DNA from: Phytophthora hibernalis
Taxonomy: Eukaryota > Oomycota > Peronosporomycetes > Peronosporales > Peronosporaceae
DNA length: 64,000 bases
Reading direction: 5' to 3'
NCBI GenBank assembly: GCA_012656075.1
Contig: JAAKBF010000210.1
Span: 62,001 to 126,000, forward strand
Positions within the stretch are counted from its first letter, which is position 1. Every line of letters starts with the position of its first letter. Below are positions 10,890 to 22,830 of the stretch, piece by piece. A program made the translations under genes and the position numbers. The notes under the pieces were generated by a model. It saw only the letters and a list, made by a program, of their open reading frames with translations, ran no database searches and was not told the DNA's origin.

Positions 10890-12131
10890 TACATGGCCAT
10901 ATCTGCTAGAGTAATGTCGCCCGCCTCGCTTGCGCTCGCCCGCCACCAGTATACCACCTCTTGCGGCACTACGGCGCCCGGCTTCACATACGCTTCCATG
11001 TAGTTTTCGACAAATGGGAACACTTCGCGCTGCAGACTATCTTGTGGAACGAGGGCAGCGCGTTCCAAAAGAACGATCGTCGGTCTGGCGAGAAGCCAGC
11101 AAGGGAGCGCATGGCATCTCGTGGCAAAGCAGTCAGGTAGCATCCCTCCATGGCTCCAGCATTTCAGCGCCCTAACCGTCGTATTTGTGACTCTGTTGCG
11201 CCTGCTAACTCTGCCATCTTCGATCCTGATCCTCGAGCGGCGTGGGTCTTCGCTTTCGAGTGCATTCCAAAAGCAGAAAAAGCTTTAACGGTAGCATCGT
11301 AATGAGCCCGGTATGTCAATGGAGTTGTAGAGTCTTTTCCCGACTTGAGTACTTTGATGTCATACCATTGTTCAGGCACTAGAAAATTTGGGATGGGTTC
11401 ATTTTGAATGCTCCATCTGAAGAAAAATAGAGCCCGAGCGCTCCCACTGGACACACTTCGACGCTGCGGTGCCGGATACATGAACCGAATTCACGGCGAC
11501 CATACTGGTTCGTCTTACCCTGCTCCATCACCATAACCAACGCGCGCCACTCCGTGTATCCCTCGTGCTCCAGAACCACGTTAAACAGGTCAGGCAACTC
11601 CAAGTTGCGTGCAGACACCCCACCTTAATAAGCACGCATGGCACAAAAAGTGGCTCATCCGGTTGCGTAAGTCACTTCCAGTGTTGAGATTCAAATAGTA
11701 GCGAGAGATTGAAACCAGGTCATCTGTAGTACAGTATCCATCCAACAAAGAACCAACCCCACGATCTACGTACTCACGCTTGTTTTTCTCGTGTTTTTCG
11801 CGCTTGAGCGATGACAGAAGCGCTTTGATGAGCATGTTGCGAGGGTGTGGGTGCGCATTTGCGCTTCGAGTTTGCTGATCACTGTACAGATCCGAGATTG
11901 CGTTCACATACATCTCAACAGTGTCAACGCCAACTTTACGCTTCGAGTTTTTGACTCGAACCTCACGATCCACCACTTCTTCTCGAAGAAATAAGTGCAT
12001 CTTTGATGCCGTAACTTGATAGCGTGTAGTTTCATGGAAACCCTTTCGATCACACCAAGCCTTAAATTCTCGCTGCTTCGGCGCGTACGCGCGAATGGTG
12101 TTTGTAGGTCTTGCGTCTCGACATCGATCAA
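10890..12131 (-). pseudogene. Crypton tyrosine recombinase, frame-broken
   Basis: Minus-strand frames at 12131-11590 have LRNRMSHFLCHACLLRWG. Frames at 11618-11164 have GKTNQYGR, RHRSVEVCPVGALGLY, WYDIKVLKSGKD and AKTHAARGSGSKMAE. The last motif contains a His-X2-Arg arrangement typical of the recombinase active site, and 11143-10890 continues with FPFVENYMEAY. The enzyme would excise and reinsert the element through a tyrosine intermediate. The gene is split over at least three frames. Confidence 0.75.
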
Positions 12132-12257
12132 GAGTTGCGTGCGGCCTATATTTTTAGGAACTGGATAAAGGCACCAAACCGAAACAGCTGGTAAGCTGTA
12201 TTTTACTTATTGAAGAATATAAAACGCATCTATACTTTTCAAAATTATGGTTGTCAC

Positions 12258-14113
12258 TCCTTCGACTGGGGTACATCCATCCCCGTGTTTAGTGGAGGCC
12301 GGTCATTAACATTCCAGGCCCCAGACGACTCCAAGATGGCAGCCGGTAGTAATGACAGCACGGCATCGGACTCAGAACTGGGAGACAGCAAGGACTCGGC
12401 GGCAGAAATCACTGCCCCAGCGGTGGAGAGGTGGTACGATTCTTGGGACGAGTTCGAGCTGTATTTAGAAGCCTATCAGCAACAAACACACCAGATTTTT
12501 CGCCTTCGCTCGTCGACCTCAGTCTCGCAACGAAACACGCAAATCAGCCAGCTCGGGGTAGTGCCGTGGGAGCACTTGCTCATCCCCGATGAGTTCGAGA
12601 AGTACTATAAGCGGTATGTGTGTACGCATGGATAGCGTCGTAAGAGTCGGGGTAAAGGATTCCGCAAGACATTCTTTTCGAAGTCAACACAATAGCAGCG
12701 CGTAGTGAGGCATCGGTATGTGTACGAGAGGAAAAGCTTCCTGCAGTCACGAGGCTGCCCACTCAAGTGCCTGTAGCTACTCAGTTGGTGCCTGTTGACA
12801 CACTGTCATTGTCAACAGCTACCAAATCGTGCCTGAAGTCACCACGCCGCCGCCAGATTCTGAGACTATCATGAAGACCCGCGACGTATAAACCAAGACG
12901 TCTACAGCAGCCAAGCGTTCAGCGGAAACAGAAATCGAATCTGCTTCAGACACGGATGTGGCGTCGTTACCTGATGAAGGAACGAAAAGATCAGCAGACT
13001 TCTTCATCACAAAAAGTGTCAAGAGCAAAGGGCGCCCTAAAGTTCGCAAGTATCAAAAACGTGATGAGAAGAAACAGCGAATGTATACTTCGAAGGCAGA
13101 AGCAGGAAGGTTGGTGCAAGGTACCTTAACACCAATGCCAAACCTGGCTACGATTCGGAGTTTGCTGGACTCGCCGTGGTCGTACGGGTCAGCTGATGAG
13201 ACGCTGATGTGTTTTCCAGTCAGGGATGTTGGCACGCACAAGAAAGCATTCGTTAAAGTGGTCGACCCCAATGAGTGCGCCAGTGACATCAGATTTACGT
13301 TCCCGCGTGTGTTTGTCTTGAAGTATCCGTAAAGCGCAAGAACCAAATCGCAACCAGAACAACGATGGCGACAATTTTGGTGTTCGCGTCGCGAAGTTTG
13401 CCACTTATCGCGAGTATGATATTAAGATCATGCATGAGTATCACTTAGCAATGGATACGCTAGCCACGGTGAGCGACACAATCGCATGGATGGAAGCTTC
13501 GTCATTTAATCGGCTCCGTGTGCCAAGCATCATGAACGAATTTGTTTCGACACCACCCAGAGAACTTTCCTCAATTGTGCGGCGTTTTCAGCCTCGTGGT
13601 ACACGCACAACTCTCTTCGGTAGGGTTAACAACACGGCACTGCTCAGGTTTCGTGTTAGTGAATGGCTGGATGATGATACAATGATGCACGCAATGGACT
13701 ACGTACGTAGTAGCCATGCCAAGGTAGGTGTCATCAATCCCAACTTTGCAGGAATCTCGAATCAATCCACCAAGCTCGAAATCATTGCGAGCTCCAATCC
13801 ATTCGGCGAAGAGAAAGAATTTGTGCTTCTGTCGATTCATCTTGAAGACCTGCATTGATGTGGAGTTGTCTTCAATTTGAAGACGAAGGTGATCACGATA
13901 TTTGACCCACAGCAGACCGAAACGCACTACCAACTATGTGAAGAAATTCTATCCGATCTATTTGGGAATATGGTGGCGACGATGGTGGTTAAGAGAGACG
14001 AAACACTACGTCAGCGCGACATTTCAAGCTGCGGGCTGTTCGTCCTTATTTTCTTCGAGGCGCTGTACAGTCTGAGCCTCTCCCTATATTCGAGAGACCA
14101 GCAGAAAATATGA
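12258..14113 (+). pseudogene. Internally deleted MULE: N-terminal region plus Ulp1 protease
   Basis: The first part (12345-12640) has WYDSWDEFELYLEAY and YVCTHG, matching the FAR1-like N-terminus of the MULE at 44.7-48.8 kb. The last part (13640-14080) has WLDDDTMMHAM, IFDPQQTETHY and DISSCGLFVLIFFE, the catalytic Asp and Cys boxes of C48/Ulp1 cysteine proteases. The MULE transposase core and SWIM finger that separate these modules in the larger copy are absent. Several frame breaks are present. Confidence 0.65.
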
Positions 14114-14689
14114 TTCGATATTGTCGGGTGAGATATTTGCTGCATTGTGCACTGCTGGCGATAAACGGCGGGTCCACTCTGGTCCACTCCGATTAGATTT
14201 TTTTCGTTGTGCAGAACACTTGCACCAAATGTATTGCATTGTGGTTTCCACCCGACTTGAAGAAGTAGAAGCTAGATGTAGCTATTCGTGAACTAGAACT
14301 TCTTTTCATTCAAGTACATGTTGCCATTTCCACCTAGAATCCATTTAAGTCAATGGAAGTCACCGCCAAACGCTTGCCCCCAACCTTCGACGACCCCGAG
14401 TTTGCGAGCACGTAATCGTGTGCTCACTCACTTGGCAGGATTCTGTGTCGATGATCCTGCGGCTGTTGACAGCATACTCACAAACACGGTCTGCGACGGC
14501 AGCACTTGGAACAGGTTACACAGCAGACTGAAGATGTACCCCTCTGCTGAGCTCTGTTCTCGTGTTGCCACAACCTTCGGATAACAAAACAATCTAACTA
14601 CATTCTAGAAACATGACACTGGAGACACTAGCCAAACCCAGCCAAAATCAAGAACGCAAAAAAATCGCCAGCCCAAGCAACTGAAATGC
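14114..14689. other. No gene seen
   Basis: An 88-codon plus-strand frame (14318-14584) has no recognisable domain. No repeat seen elsewhere in the window matches this stretch. Confidence 0.4.
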
Positions 14690-15205
14690 GTACCTGCCCA
14701 GTTTAAGAAGCCTGGAAAAAAGAACACGATCGATCTAGCGTCCGCCAGCACCATTTGCGACATAGCGTAGAAGGCGAACCCCATGCACGCGAAGCCCGCA
14801 ATTCAACAGTACAACAGCATCTTACGGTATTCGTGCGGCACGTCGAGATTGCCCCAACACCTTCACGACAACCTACGTCAGCCAAAACAATATCAATCGC
14901 GCACCACTAAGACGTCAAACCCATTGGCCCGACTACCAACTCAGTAAATTCCAATTGCGTTATAAACGTACGTAGTTGCACCCGAGCACGCCGATCGAGC
15001 ACCAGAACGTGACATCCATAGACGAGAAGGTGAATGCGATGTGCTTGACGAACGTGGACATGAAGCTGAAGCACAGCGACGCCAGCTTCACGCACGCGAT
15101 ACCCACCAGAGCGTGATGACTGGGCTCAGCGTGGCTCAGTGTCCGTCTTGGCGATCGCCAGGTCCGTAAACGACGTGGACAGCAGCGGCGCCGCTTCTTC
15201 TTCAC
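14690..15205 (-). pseudogene. EamA/DMT-family transporter relic
   Basis: On the minus strand near 14830-14715 one frame reads GFACMGFAFYAMSQMVLADA. This resembles a transmembrane helix and conserved loop of EamA (drug/metabolite) transporters. Upstream, 15100-14960 reads SSMDVTFWCSIGVLGCNY, resembling the first helices. A GTACGT after that segment could be an intron donor. Only two helix pairs remain and stops interrupt the frame, so I treat it as a pseudogene. Confidence 0.5.
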
Positions 15206-15510
15206 ACTTATTGACCGGCGGCGTGTTGATGAATGAGCCTGGTCTCAACAAGATTTTCGACACTTGCCCTCATTTGTAGAGACTTTCCATCGTAATCTAT
15301 CCAGTTATATAACTGTTTGTAGGCGTGTTTGGTGCCACCAGGCACCTGAATCACCGAAGTGCCTTCAGGCGCCTTGGTTTGGTGCCTGTAACGCTCGTTT
15401 AAGTACGACTCGTTTGGTGCCTCTATCATCGATCATATTTTTATGAAAGGGTAATTTTAACAGTATGAATATACTGTTCCAAAGCCTCTCCCCAATCTGC
15501 TTCAAGGCCC
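15206..15510. other. Upstream region of TPP2
   Basis: No coding region is supported. GGTGCC occurs several times at 15327-15421, within related short blocks of unknown meaning. The TPP2 promoter should lie here. Confidence 0.4.
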
Positions 15511-18500
15511 ATGAAATCCTTCCCCACGGCGTCCCTGCTACCCAAAGAGGAAACGCTCGCCGACCGGTTCCTTGCGCAGTATCCGGACTACGACGGACGC
15601 AACGCCGTCGTGGCCATCTTCGACACGGGCGTGGACCCTGGCGCCATCGGCCTCCAGTCGACGCCCGACGGCCGCCCCAAGATCCTCGACGTCGTGGACG
15701 CCACAGGCGCTGGGGACGTCGACACGTCCATCGTCCTAGAGCCTAAGGACGGCAAATTGACGCTGGCCAATGGACGCGTGTTGACGCTCAACCCCGAGTG
15801 GAACGCGACCAAAGTCCACGTCGGAGCGGTTGCTGGCTACCATTTGTTCCCCGGCCCACTAGTGGCCCGTCTTAAGAAAGAACGCAAAGAGAAATTCGAT
15901 ATTGAACAGCGGGGTGCTGTTAACGAAGTGCAGGAGCAACTGGCTCAATGGGCCACGGCCCACCCAGCCACGACCAATGACACGGCCCAGTTGAGACAGA
16001 AGAAGGACCTCCAGACCAGACTCACTCAGTTACAGGAATTGAGCAAGAACTACGAAGACCCAGGACCAATCTACGACGCAGTCGTGTTCCATGACGGTAC
16101 CTGCTGGCGCGCGGCCTTGGACACGAACGAGAGTGGGGACTTCACTGGAGTTCCAGCCTTGACCAACTTTAGAGACGAACGACAGTACGCCACGTTCTCG
16201 GACGAGTCTCAGCTGAATTACGTGCTCAATATCTATGATGAGGGCAATACGTTGAGTGTGGTGAACGATGTAGGGGCACACGGAACTCACGTGGCAGGAA
16301 TTGTGGCGGCACACTACCCGGACCAACTGGAGTGCAATGGTGTCGCCCCGGAGCGCAGATTGTCGCAGTGAAGATCGGCGATGGCAGACTCGGCAGTATG
16401 GAGACGGCGTCGGCCCTGAGTCGCGCGATTCTGGCAGTCATGGACTCGAACGTGGACGTGGTCAACATGAGCTACGGTGAGTACGCGTCGCAGCACGACT
16501 ACGGGCGGATTGTGGAGCTGAGCAACGAACTGGTGAACGAGCGCAACGTGACTTTTGTAGTGAGTGCCGGGAATAATGGACCTGCACTGGGCACGGTGGG
16601 CGCTCCGGGCGGCACGACTTCGAGCATGCTGGCTGTTGGGGCCTACGTGTCGCCGAAAATGATGGACGCCGAGTACATTATGCGCGATAATGACTTGTCA
16701 GGTATTGCCTACACGTGGTCTTCGCGTGGCCCAACGTTCGATGGAGATCTAGGTGTGAACATCTGCGCACCTGGAGCTGCTATCGCATCGGTGCCCAATT
16801 GGACGCTGAACAAGAAGCAGCTCATGAATGGCACGTCCATGTCTTCGCCGAACTGTGCAGGTAACATTGCGCTGCTTGTCAGCGCATTGAAAGCGCAGAA
16901 AATCGAGTACACACCTTACTCGATCCGTCGCGCGTTGGAAAATACTGCAGTTAAGGTGCCCAACGTGGAAGTGTACGCTCAGGGCAAGGGTCTCATCCAA
17001 GTGCTGCCGGCATTCGAGTATTTGTCGGGCAGCACCGCTTTCGACGGAACAAAGCAATTTCCTCTGCATTACGAAATCAAGACGTCGTCAGGCGATGGAA
17101 ATGCCCGCGGAGTTTTCCTCCGTGACAGCACTGACTTTGGTCACGACAGTACCGAAGTGAATGTCAGTGTGACGCCTATTTTCCACAAGAAGGCAGCCCA
17201 GGATGACAAGGTCCACTTTGAGCAGCACGTGCGGCTTGTTCCGTCTGCACGCTGGATTAATGTGGGTCGGAGCTTGGCCTTGATGCACAGCGGACGCGCA
17301 TTCAAGGTGCTCGTGGAGACTAAGCATCTAAGTACTGGCGAGCACTACGGCGAAATTGTCGCCTACGACACAAAGAACGAGACTCGAGGAGCTCTGTTCA
17401 CCATCCCCGTGACTGTGATCAAGCCCGAAGAGGTTGCCTCGGTTATCACATACCAGAACAAGTTTCAGCCTGGGGACATTTCTCGTCGCTTCGTTACGCC
17501 TCCGCAGGGTGCTACCTGGGCAGACATTATCTTTTCACGTGCTAGCGCAAATGGAGAGCGTGAAGTGGATTCGAACTCCTCGGGCAAGCTGTACATGTTT
17601 GACGCACTTCAGTTCCAACCATTTGTGCGCCAGAGCCAATCGTCGCTCCACAAAGCCCTCAACCTGAAGCCTGGACAGGAAGTCGCCTTCAGCATGGATC
17701 TGTTGGGCGGCTTGACGACCGAGTTCTGCTTGGGACAGTTCTGGAGCGCACTGGGGGACACGATTGTGCAGATTGAGATCCGCTTCCATGGTATTAAACC
17801 CGATCAGGAGAAGATTGTAGTTACTGGCGGTGAAGAATCTCACAAGGTGCTGGTCTCCAGTTCTGTGGAGAACGAGACCCTCGCGCCGAAGGTCAGTTTT
17901 ACGAAGTATGTGCAGCGTATCCGCCCCAAGACGGTTGAGATTTCACCGCTCAGCTCGAGCCGTGACCAGTTTCCTGACAACCGCCAAGTGTACCAGTTGA
18001 TCCTGACGTACCCATTCACGAAAAAGGAAGCGGGTAAGGTGGTGCCGCGCTTGCCACTGTTGAATGGTCGCCTGTACGAGTCGCCGTTCGAAGCGCAGCT
18101 GATGATGATCTTCGACGACAAGAGGCAGTACTTGGGCTGCTCGGACGCTTACGGTGACGAAACTACATTGAAGAAGGGTTCATACGTTGTTCGAGCTCAA
18201 ATTCGTCACGAAGACCTGAGCAAGCTTGAAAAGCTCAAGCAGATGGTGCTCATTCTGAACCATGAGATAAAGGAAGTTTCGGCGTTGGTGTTTGGTCACC
18301 AAGATGATGTCGCACTTGGCGGTAAAGCACTGGACAAGAAGAGTTTGCCTACTGGAAAATACGTGCCTCTCTTTATCGGAGAGCCCGCTCATGACAAGCT
18401 TCCTGCTGGAAATGCCGTTGGAGACGCTCTGACAGGCAAGATCCACTTCGGACAGAAAGACGGTGCTATCAAAGGGTACGTTGTCCTTCTTCGAGAACGG

Positions 18501-19331
18501 ACCAATGAGACATGCTAACAATTGCTGCTTTGATGCTGTGTCTTTTACAGGAGCGGTAGACGTCCTTGTGGCTTCGACATCACTTACGTAATTCCGCCAT
18601 CGCCCACGCCCGTGAAGGAGCCCGAACCGGAAGAGCCGGAGGACGAGCGTGATGAAGAGGAAATCGCGAAGGAGGCCGTCCGTGACCTGCTCCTAGAGCA
18701 CACGACCAAGCTGGTGAGTAAGAACACCTTCTTGCCAGCGTGGCAGCGCTTCGTTGATCAGTTCCCGAACCACCTACCGGCACTGCAGGTGAAGCTGCAC
18801 CACTTGGACACTGAGGCAATCCGTTCGTCGCAGCTCACCGAGGTGATCACGGCGGCGGACGCTGTGCTCGACCTAATCAAACAGGACGATCTGGCACTGT
18901 TCTTCGGTACACGCTGCGTTCCCGGTGACCAACCTGCAGCAGAGAAGAAGTTGCGCAAGGAGAAGGAGAAAGAAAAGTCGATTCTCGCCGACGCGTTGGC
19001 TCGCAAGGCACGAGCTCTGGGTGACTCTGCCAACTGGGACGAGTTCCTGCTCGCGTACGCCGCACTGCAAAAGTGGGAAGACGTGGAGGCGACCACGTAT
19101 CTACACGTTTCCCTACTGCACGACGGCCACTTCAACGCTCTCGGGCTCGCATTGCAGCGTCTGCGCAAGGTGCAGGACCTCGACCAAGCCGACAAGAGCA
19201 AGGTCATTTCGGACGAGAAACTCGCAGCGCAGATCGTCAGCACCCTTCACGCGCTGAACTGGAAGCATTGGGCCACATACGAATCCCAATGGGAACGCCG
19301 TCACTCACCACCGTCCTACCGCATCTTCTAG
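15511..19331 (+). CDS. TPP2: Tripeptidyl-peptidase II (subtilisin-family serine protease)
   Basis: This large cytosolic exopeptidase removes tripeptides from peptides released by the proteasome. The catalytic Asp lies in AIFDTGVDPGA about 45 residues from the Met at 15511, the His in HGTHVAGI (about residue 260), and the Ser in NGTSMSSPNC. The long Asp-to-His spacing is diagnostic of TPP II rather than an ordinary subtilase. A 75-nt intron (18476-18550) joins the main exon to the TPP2 C-terminal helical exon. One frame change at about 16350 sits on a GG pair beside four C's, where one extra base would restore agreement with the family. The total is about 1250 residues, normal for TPP II. It is probably a working host gene carrying a sequence error. 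Confidence 0.93.
18476..18550 (+). other. Spliceosomal intron of TPP2
   Basis: It starts GTACGT, ends TTTTACAG and has TGCTAACAA as a good branch point about 35 nt before the acceptor. Removing it keeps the reading frame and joins the two TPP2 segments; without it a stop follows at 18516. Confidence 0.88.
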
Positions 19332-19515
19332 CCACGTGTAACTGCAACGGGGTGAAGCTATGACTCGACCTGTATGTCTGTTGAAAAATCAGGCGGGATA
19401 TGCGGGCAGTAAAACAAAATGACATGTACCCATTGCGATCTCCCTACCGCCACTTTCGATTTTGCGTGCTTTAGTGCACGAAGTGACAGATAAAGTGAAT
19501 ACTACGTAGTACAAA

Positions 19516-21086
19516 ATGGAGGTGTGTTCCTTGGTCGCAGACTTCGTGATCCCTGAGCTGGGCGAAGCCATCGCCGAGGCGCTAGGCAACGTGCTGGACT
19601 TCATCAGGGAGATGAAGGAGAACGAGGACATCTGCCGCCGTGTGTACGAGCGCATGAAGTTTGTGAGCGACGAGCTGTACAAGATCACGGACGAGACGGT
19701 ACTGCGTCAGAACCGCGTGCTCTTCATGTACGGCCGCACACTATCGGACTTTGTCAAGTTCCTCAAGAAGCAGTCGCAAAAGAGCCTCATCAAACGTCTG
19801 GCCAGCAACCGCAAGGTCGTGGCCGCCATTCAGGACTTCCACGACGACATGGACGAGCTCTTCCGGCTGCTCAACATCGCGCACATGGCGGAGATGGCCA
19901 AGTGGAAGCAGGAGTGGGAGCAAGACCGCAAACACATCCACGAGCAGATGGCCGGGATCCTGGCCAACGGCCATACCATCCACGCCGAGATCCAGAACTT
20001 GGGCTCGGGTCTGCAGGAAGGCCTGGCCATGATCAAGTTCGAGCTCGAGCACAAGAAAGAGCAAAACGACCCGGAGCAGCTGCAGCTCATGCACAACGCC
20101 TTCAAGAGGGTCGTGAGCACGTCCAAGACCAAGGTGCCCGCGGTGCCCGACTGGTTCATCAGCAGTGACGACGTGGAGTATGACGCCAAGGATGCGTTCG
20201 ACTGCGGCTCCTATGGGTCTGTTCACCGTGGCATATGGGGCAAGGGGACCAAGGTTGTCATCAAGTGTCTTCTCATGGACGACGACCAGGCCATAAAGTC
20301 CTTCTTCAAGGAGGTGGAGGTCTGGAACAAGCTCAGCAACCCGCATATCGTCAAACTCTTTGGCGCGTGCCATGTGGGCACGCCCGCCTTCTTCGTGTGT
20401 GAAGACGCCATTCACGGCAACTTTTCCGAGTACTTGATGACGGACAAGAGCGAAATCTGGAAACTGTTCTACGAGGCAGCGCTGGGTCTCCACTATCTGC
20501 ACTCGAAGAAGGTTGTGCACGGCGACCTGAAGTGCAACAACATTGTGATCGGCGCCGACGACAGAGCCAGGATCTGCGACTTTGGCTTTTCGTACATTCG
20601 AAGCCATTCCGTCGGGCTCAGCGCCAAGGCGCAGACAGATGCCGTGCGTTGGAAGGCACCGGAGTGTTTGATGCCGACGGGTGAGACAGCCGACTCGGAA
20701 CATAACCCACGGTTCGCATCCGATGTGTTTTCGTTTGGGATGTGCCTCATCGAGGCGTTCTCGAACGAACCCCGTACGCTTTAGACGACGACGACACTGT
20801 CATGGAGAAGGTGTTATCGGGTGAAGGGTATCCGCGACCGGGCGGACTGAAGGACGACGAGTGGGCGCTCGTGCAGCGACTCACGGACCCCAACTGGGAG
20901 CAGCGAATCAGTTTGTCTGCAGCTGTTGACGATCTGGCTAGGTTTGCGGAGCGGGAGGAGGACGCGCAGCAGGCGACGCAGGACTGTCCAAGCTGCTCCA
21001 TGAATATCCCGGCAGGATTCAAATTCTGCGGCAAGTGCGGATTGCCGTTGGAGGCGGCCATGGCAAACGTTGCTGCGTCGGCGTGA
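19516..21086 (+). CDS. TKL-type protein kinase with N-terminal helical region and C-terminal zinc ribbon (copy 1)
   Basis: The first 200 residues are charged and helical. The kinase domain follows: glycine loop CGSYGSV (residues 230-236), beta-3 Lys in VVIK (K250), catalytic HGDLKCNN (335-342), DFG (355-357) and WKAPE. The Lys in HGDLKxxN indicates Ser/Thr specificity. The tail has CPSCSMNI and CGKCG, a four-Cys zinc ribbon. The frame changes at a C4 run (20770-20773) just after SNEP; the paralogue at 39773 reads through the same place with an extra residue, so a missing base is likely. It is a tandem duplicate of 39773-41334 in the same orientation. Substrate unknown. Confidence 0.88.
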
Positions 21087-22243
21087 GCGAGAGTTGGGCA
21101 TTTTTACCGTGAAGGCATGCTGGTGGATAACGCAGCGGTTATCTTCATTCCTAATAAGGTCAATGTGCTGTGTGCGGGTTCATTCATGTAATATTTGTAC
21201 ATGTATTATTTCCGCCAACGCGTGTACATGTATTGCAAAAACACTCATGTTGCTAGTACTGCAATTATCTTCTGTGAAAGCATGAAGTGGCTTGCACGAA
21301 TTTCATTCAATACTTCGAAGTATTGAATGCTGATGCGGTTGACAATCGCTACTACAGAACATGTACTACAGGAATTTTCATGATGACCAGCACCGAAAAA
21401 TATTGCGTTTTACATTCTGGTTGAAGTGTAGAAATCAATTATGGTGGAGACACTATCATAAGTGTTCGCACAAATACTAACAGTACTGCTAACACCACTG
21501 TTTGCAAACTGTTAGCTAGTGTATGTATTGCAACTTTGACTAACGTGTATGTGGAATTATTAATAGGCGGCTCACACTTGTATAACATACAAGTGAAATA
21601 ATACTATTATTCGTTTTCGTTTTCAAGTGAGGTACAGTTAACCTAACGACGTCCTATGCCCGTTCTGGATACCGTCCTTACGTAAATATTATTATTATTA
21701 TTATAGTGTATGCTCTCGACTCGCTTGGTTCAAGCAATGAGGTTGGCAAGTGTCCGTGTAAGCTTATCGCCACGAGTCAGCTCTGGTTTGGGCGCGTTTC
21801 TTTTTTCATTCGCTATTATCAACTGTACAAATGTATGTAGTTTCCTACCTTCCATCGCACCAGTAGCAACTACTACATGGCAGTTTCAATTGTTGCTGTT
21901 GTTTTCTTTTCGTTGCTCACGTGTACCAAATTTTACGGGTTTATTTTGACTGATTTACTGTGGTATTGTTCACCCACTCCCCGTACAGCCGTTGCAGAGT
22001 ACAGTATTATATATGCTCGAGCGCTTTTATCATCTTGGACCCATCTCACTTCGTAGGCACAACAACTACTTCATCTTAGGAGCCACTGTGTTGTTACTGA
22101 ACAGAGTACGAGAATTGCGCCTCCAACGCGATAGCAGGAATACAATCCAGAGCTTCTCCGTGTAAAACAGCGTTAGTGAGTTTAGACGGAGTTACGGCAC
22201 ATTCATGTTTGTAAATTTTACTACGGACTAACTAACAGTAAGA
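21087..22243. repeat. Mosaic of dispersed repeats between kinase 1 and the Polinton
   Basis: Segments 21460-21600 and 21700-21880 are inverted relatives of 3140-3280 and 2984-3141. Between them 21618-21660 is an inverted relative of the LINE tail near 9170-9205. 22195-22249 repeats 2862-2912 in direct orientation and runs into the Polinton target site. No host gene is seen. Confidence 0.65.
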
Positions 22244-22249
22244 GGTGTT
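22244..22249. repeat. Polinton target-site duplication, left (GGTGTT)
   Basis: GGTGTT immediately precedes the left terminus and is repeated exactly at 39498-39503 after the right terminus. Six bases is the expected duplication length for Maverick/Polinton integrases. Confidence 0.92.
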
Positions 22250-22425
22250 AGTAGTAATACTTAGAACATTACGCCGGCAGTTTTTCCTTACCGTAATTTA
22301 CCACCAAGAACATTCCTAGAACCTTCTTTAGGGTCAGGTGCTCTTTCGGCGACACGACCTCTCCACCACCTAAGAGCGCATGCCACGTTCTTTGGATCTT
22401 ATGAGGTTTCAGACCCGCTCGAGCA
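22250..22425 (+). repeat. Polinton left terminal inverted repeat
   Basis: About 175 bp match the reverse complement of 39321-39497 with scattered differences (roughly 85% by eye). The outermost bases are AGTAGTAATACTT and the inner edge fades after about 22425. Confidence 0.9.
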
Positions 22426-22507
22426 CTGGGGACAGTCGATGGTTCTGAATTAATTTTTTCTCAAAACATTAAGTACCCTATGTATATAGATACCCCCAAC
22501 TAATAAC

Positions 22508-22805
22508 ATGTCGAACGAACTAACATTTGGAAAATACAAGGGCACCCCAATCGAAGAAGTATATTCTTCTGATTCGATGGATATTCAACCAACCCAGCCT
22601 TAATATTATTGAGGAAATAAAGATCTTTCTTCACTCCAAGTTTCTAACCGATGATAACTCATATATGATGACTTGGGGTAAGTTTCGGGGTAAGACTCTC
22701 AAGCAGATCAGTCGGATGAATCCAGGTTAAATCGCTTACCTTCGTAAGAATCAATTCGTTATTGAGAAATGTCCTAAGCTTGTCGAGGCTTTAGAGCTTA
22801 ATTAA
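22508..22805 (+). pseudogene. Small duplicated-motif Polinton protein, broken
   Basis: From ATG at 22508 the protein starts MSNELTFGKYKGTPIEEV. After a frame change near 22565 a second frame continues to 22805 with TWGKFRGKTLKQI. Two FGKYKG/WGKFRG-type motifs suggest a repeated small fold also seen in some viral and phage proteins. An in-frame TAA near 22729 breaks the second part. A TATATAG box lies at 22483-22489. Function unknown. Confidence 0.5.
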
Positions 22806-22830
22806 AAAAATATCTTTTTTCAATCGAAAA

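Larger units (their letters stand above)
10115..12131. mobile_element. Rearranged Crypton (tyrosine-recombinase DNA transposon)
   Basis: The minus strand 12131-10890 encodes a Crypton-type tyrosine recombinase. The plus strand 10115-10800 encodes the DNA-binding C-terminal part of the same kind of protein. The two halves are in opposite orientation, so the copy has an internal inversion with a breakpoint near 10800-10890 and cannot make one protein. Confidence 0.75.

Noticed and set aside
14318..14584. 88-codon plus-strand ORF as a gene
   Set aside because: No domain, no paralogue in the window and no supporting context.
19741..20703. 320-codon minus-strand frame
   Set aside because: Antisense to the kinase domain; such frames arise from the GC-biased codon use of the host and the same occurs antisense to kinase 2 (39776-40780).
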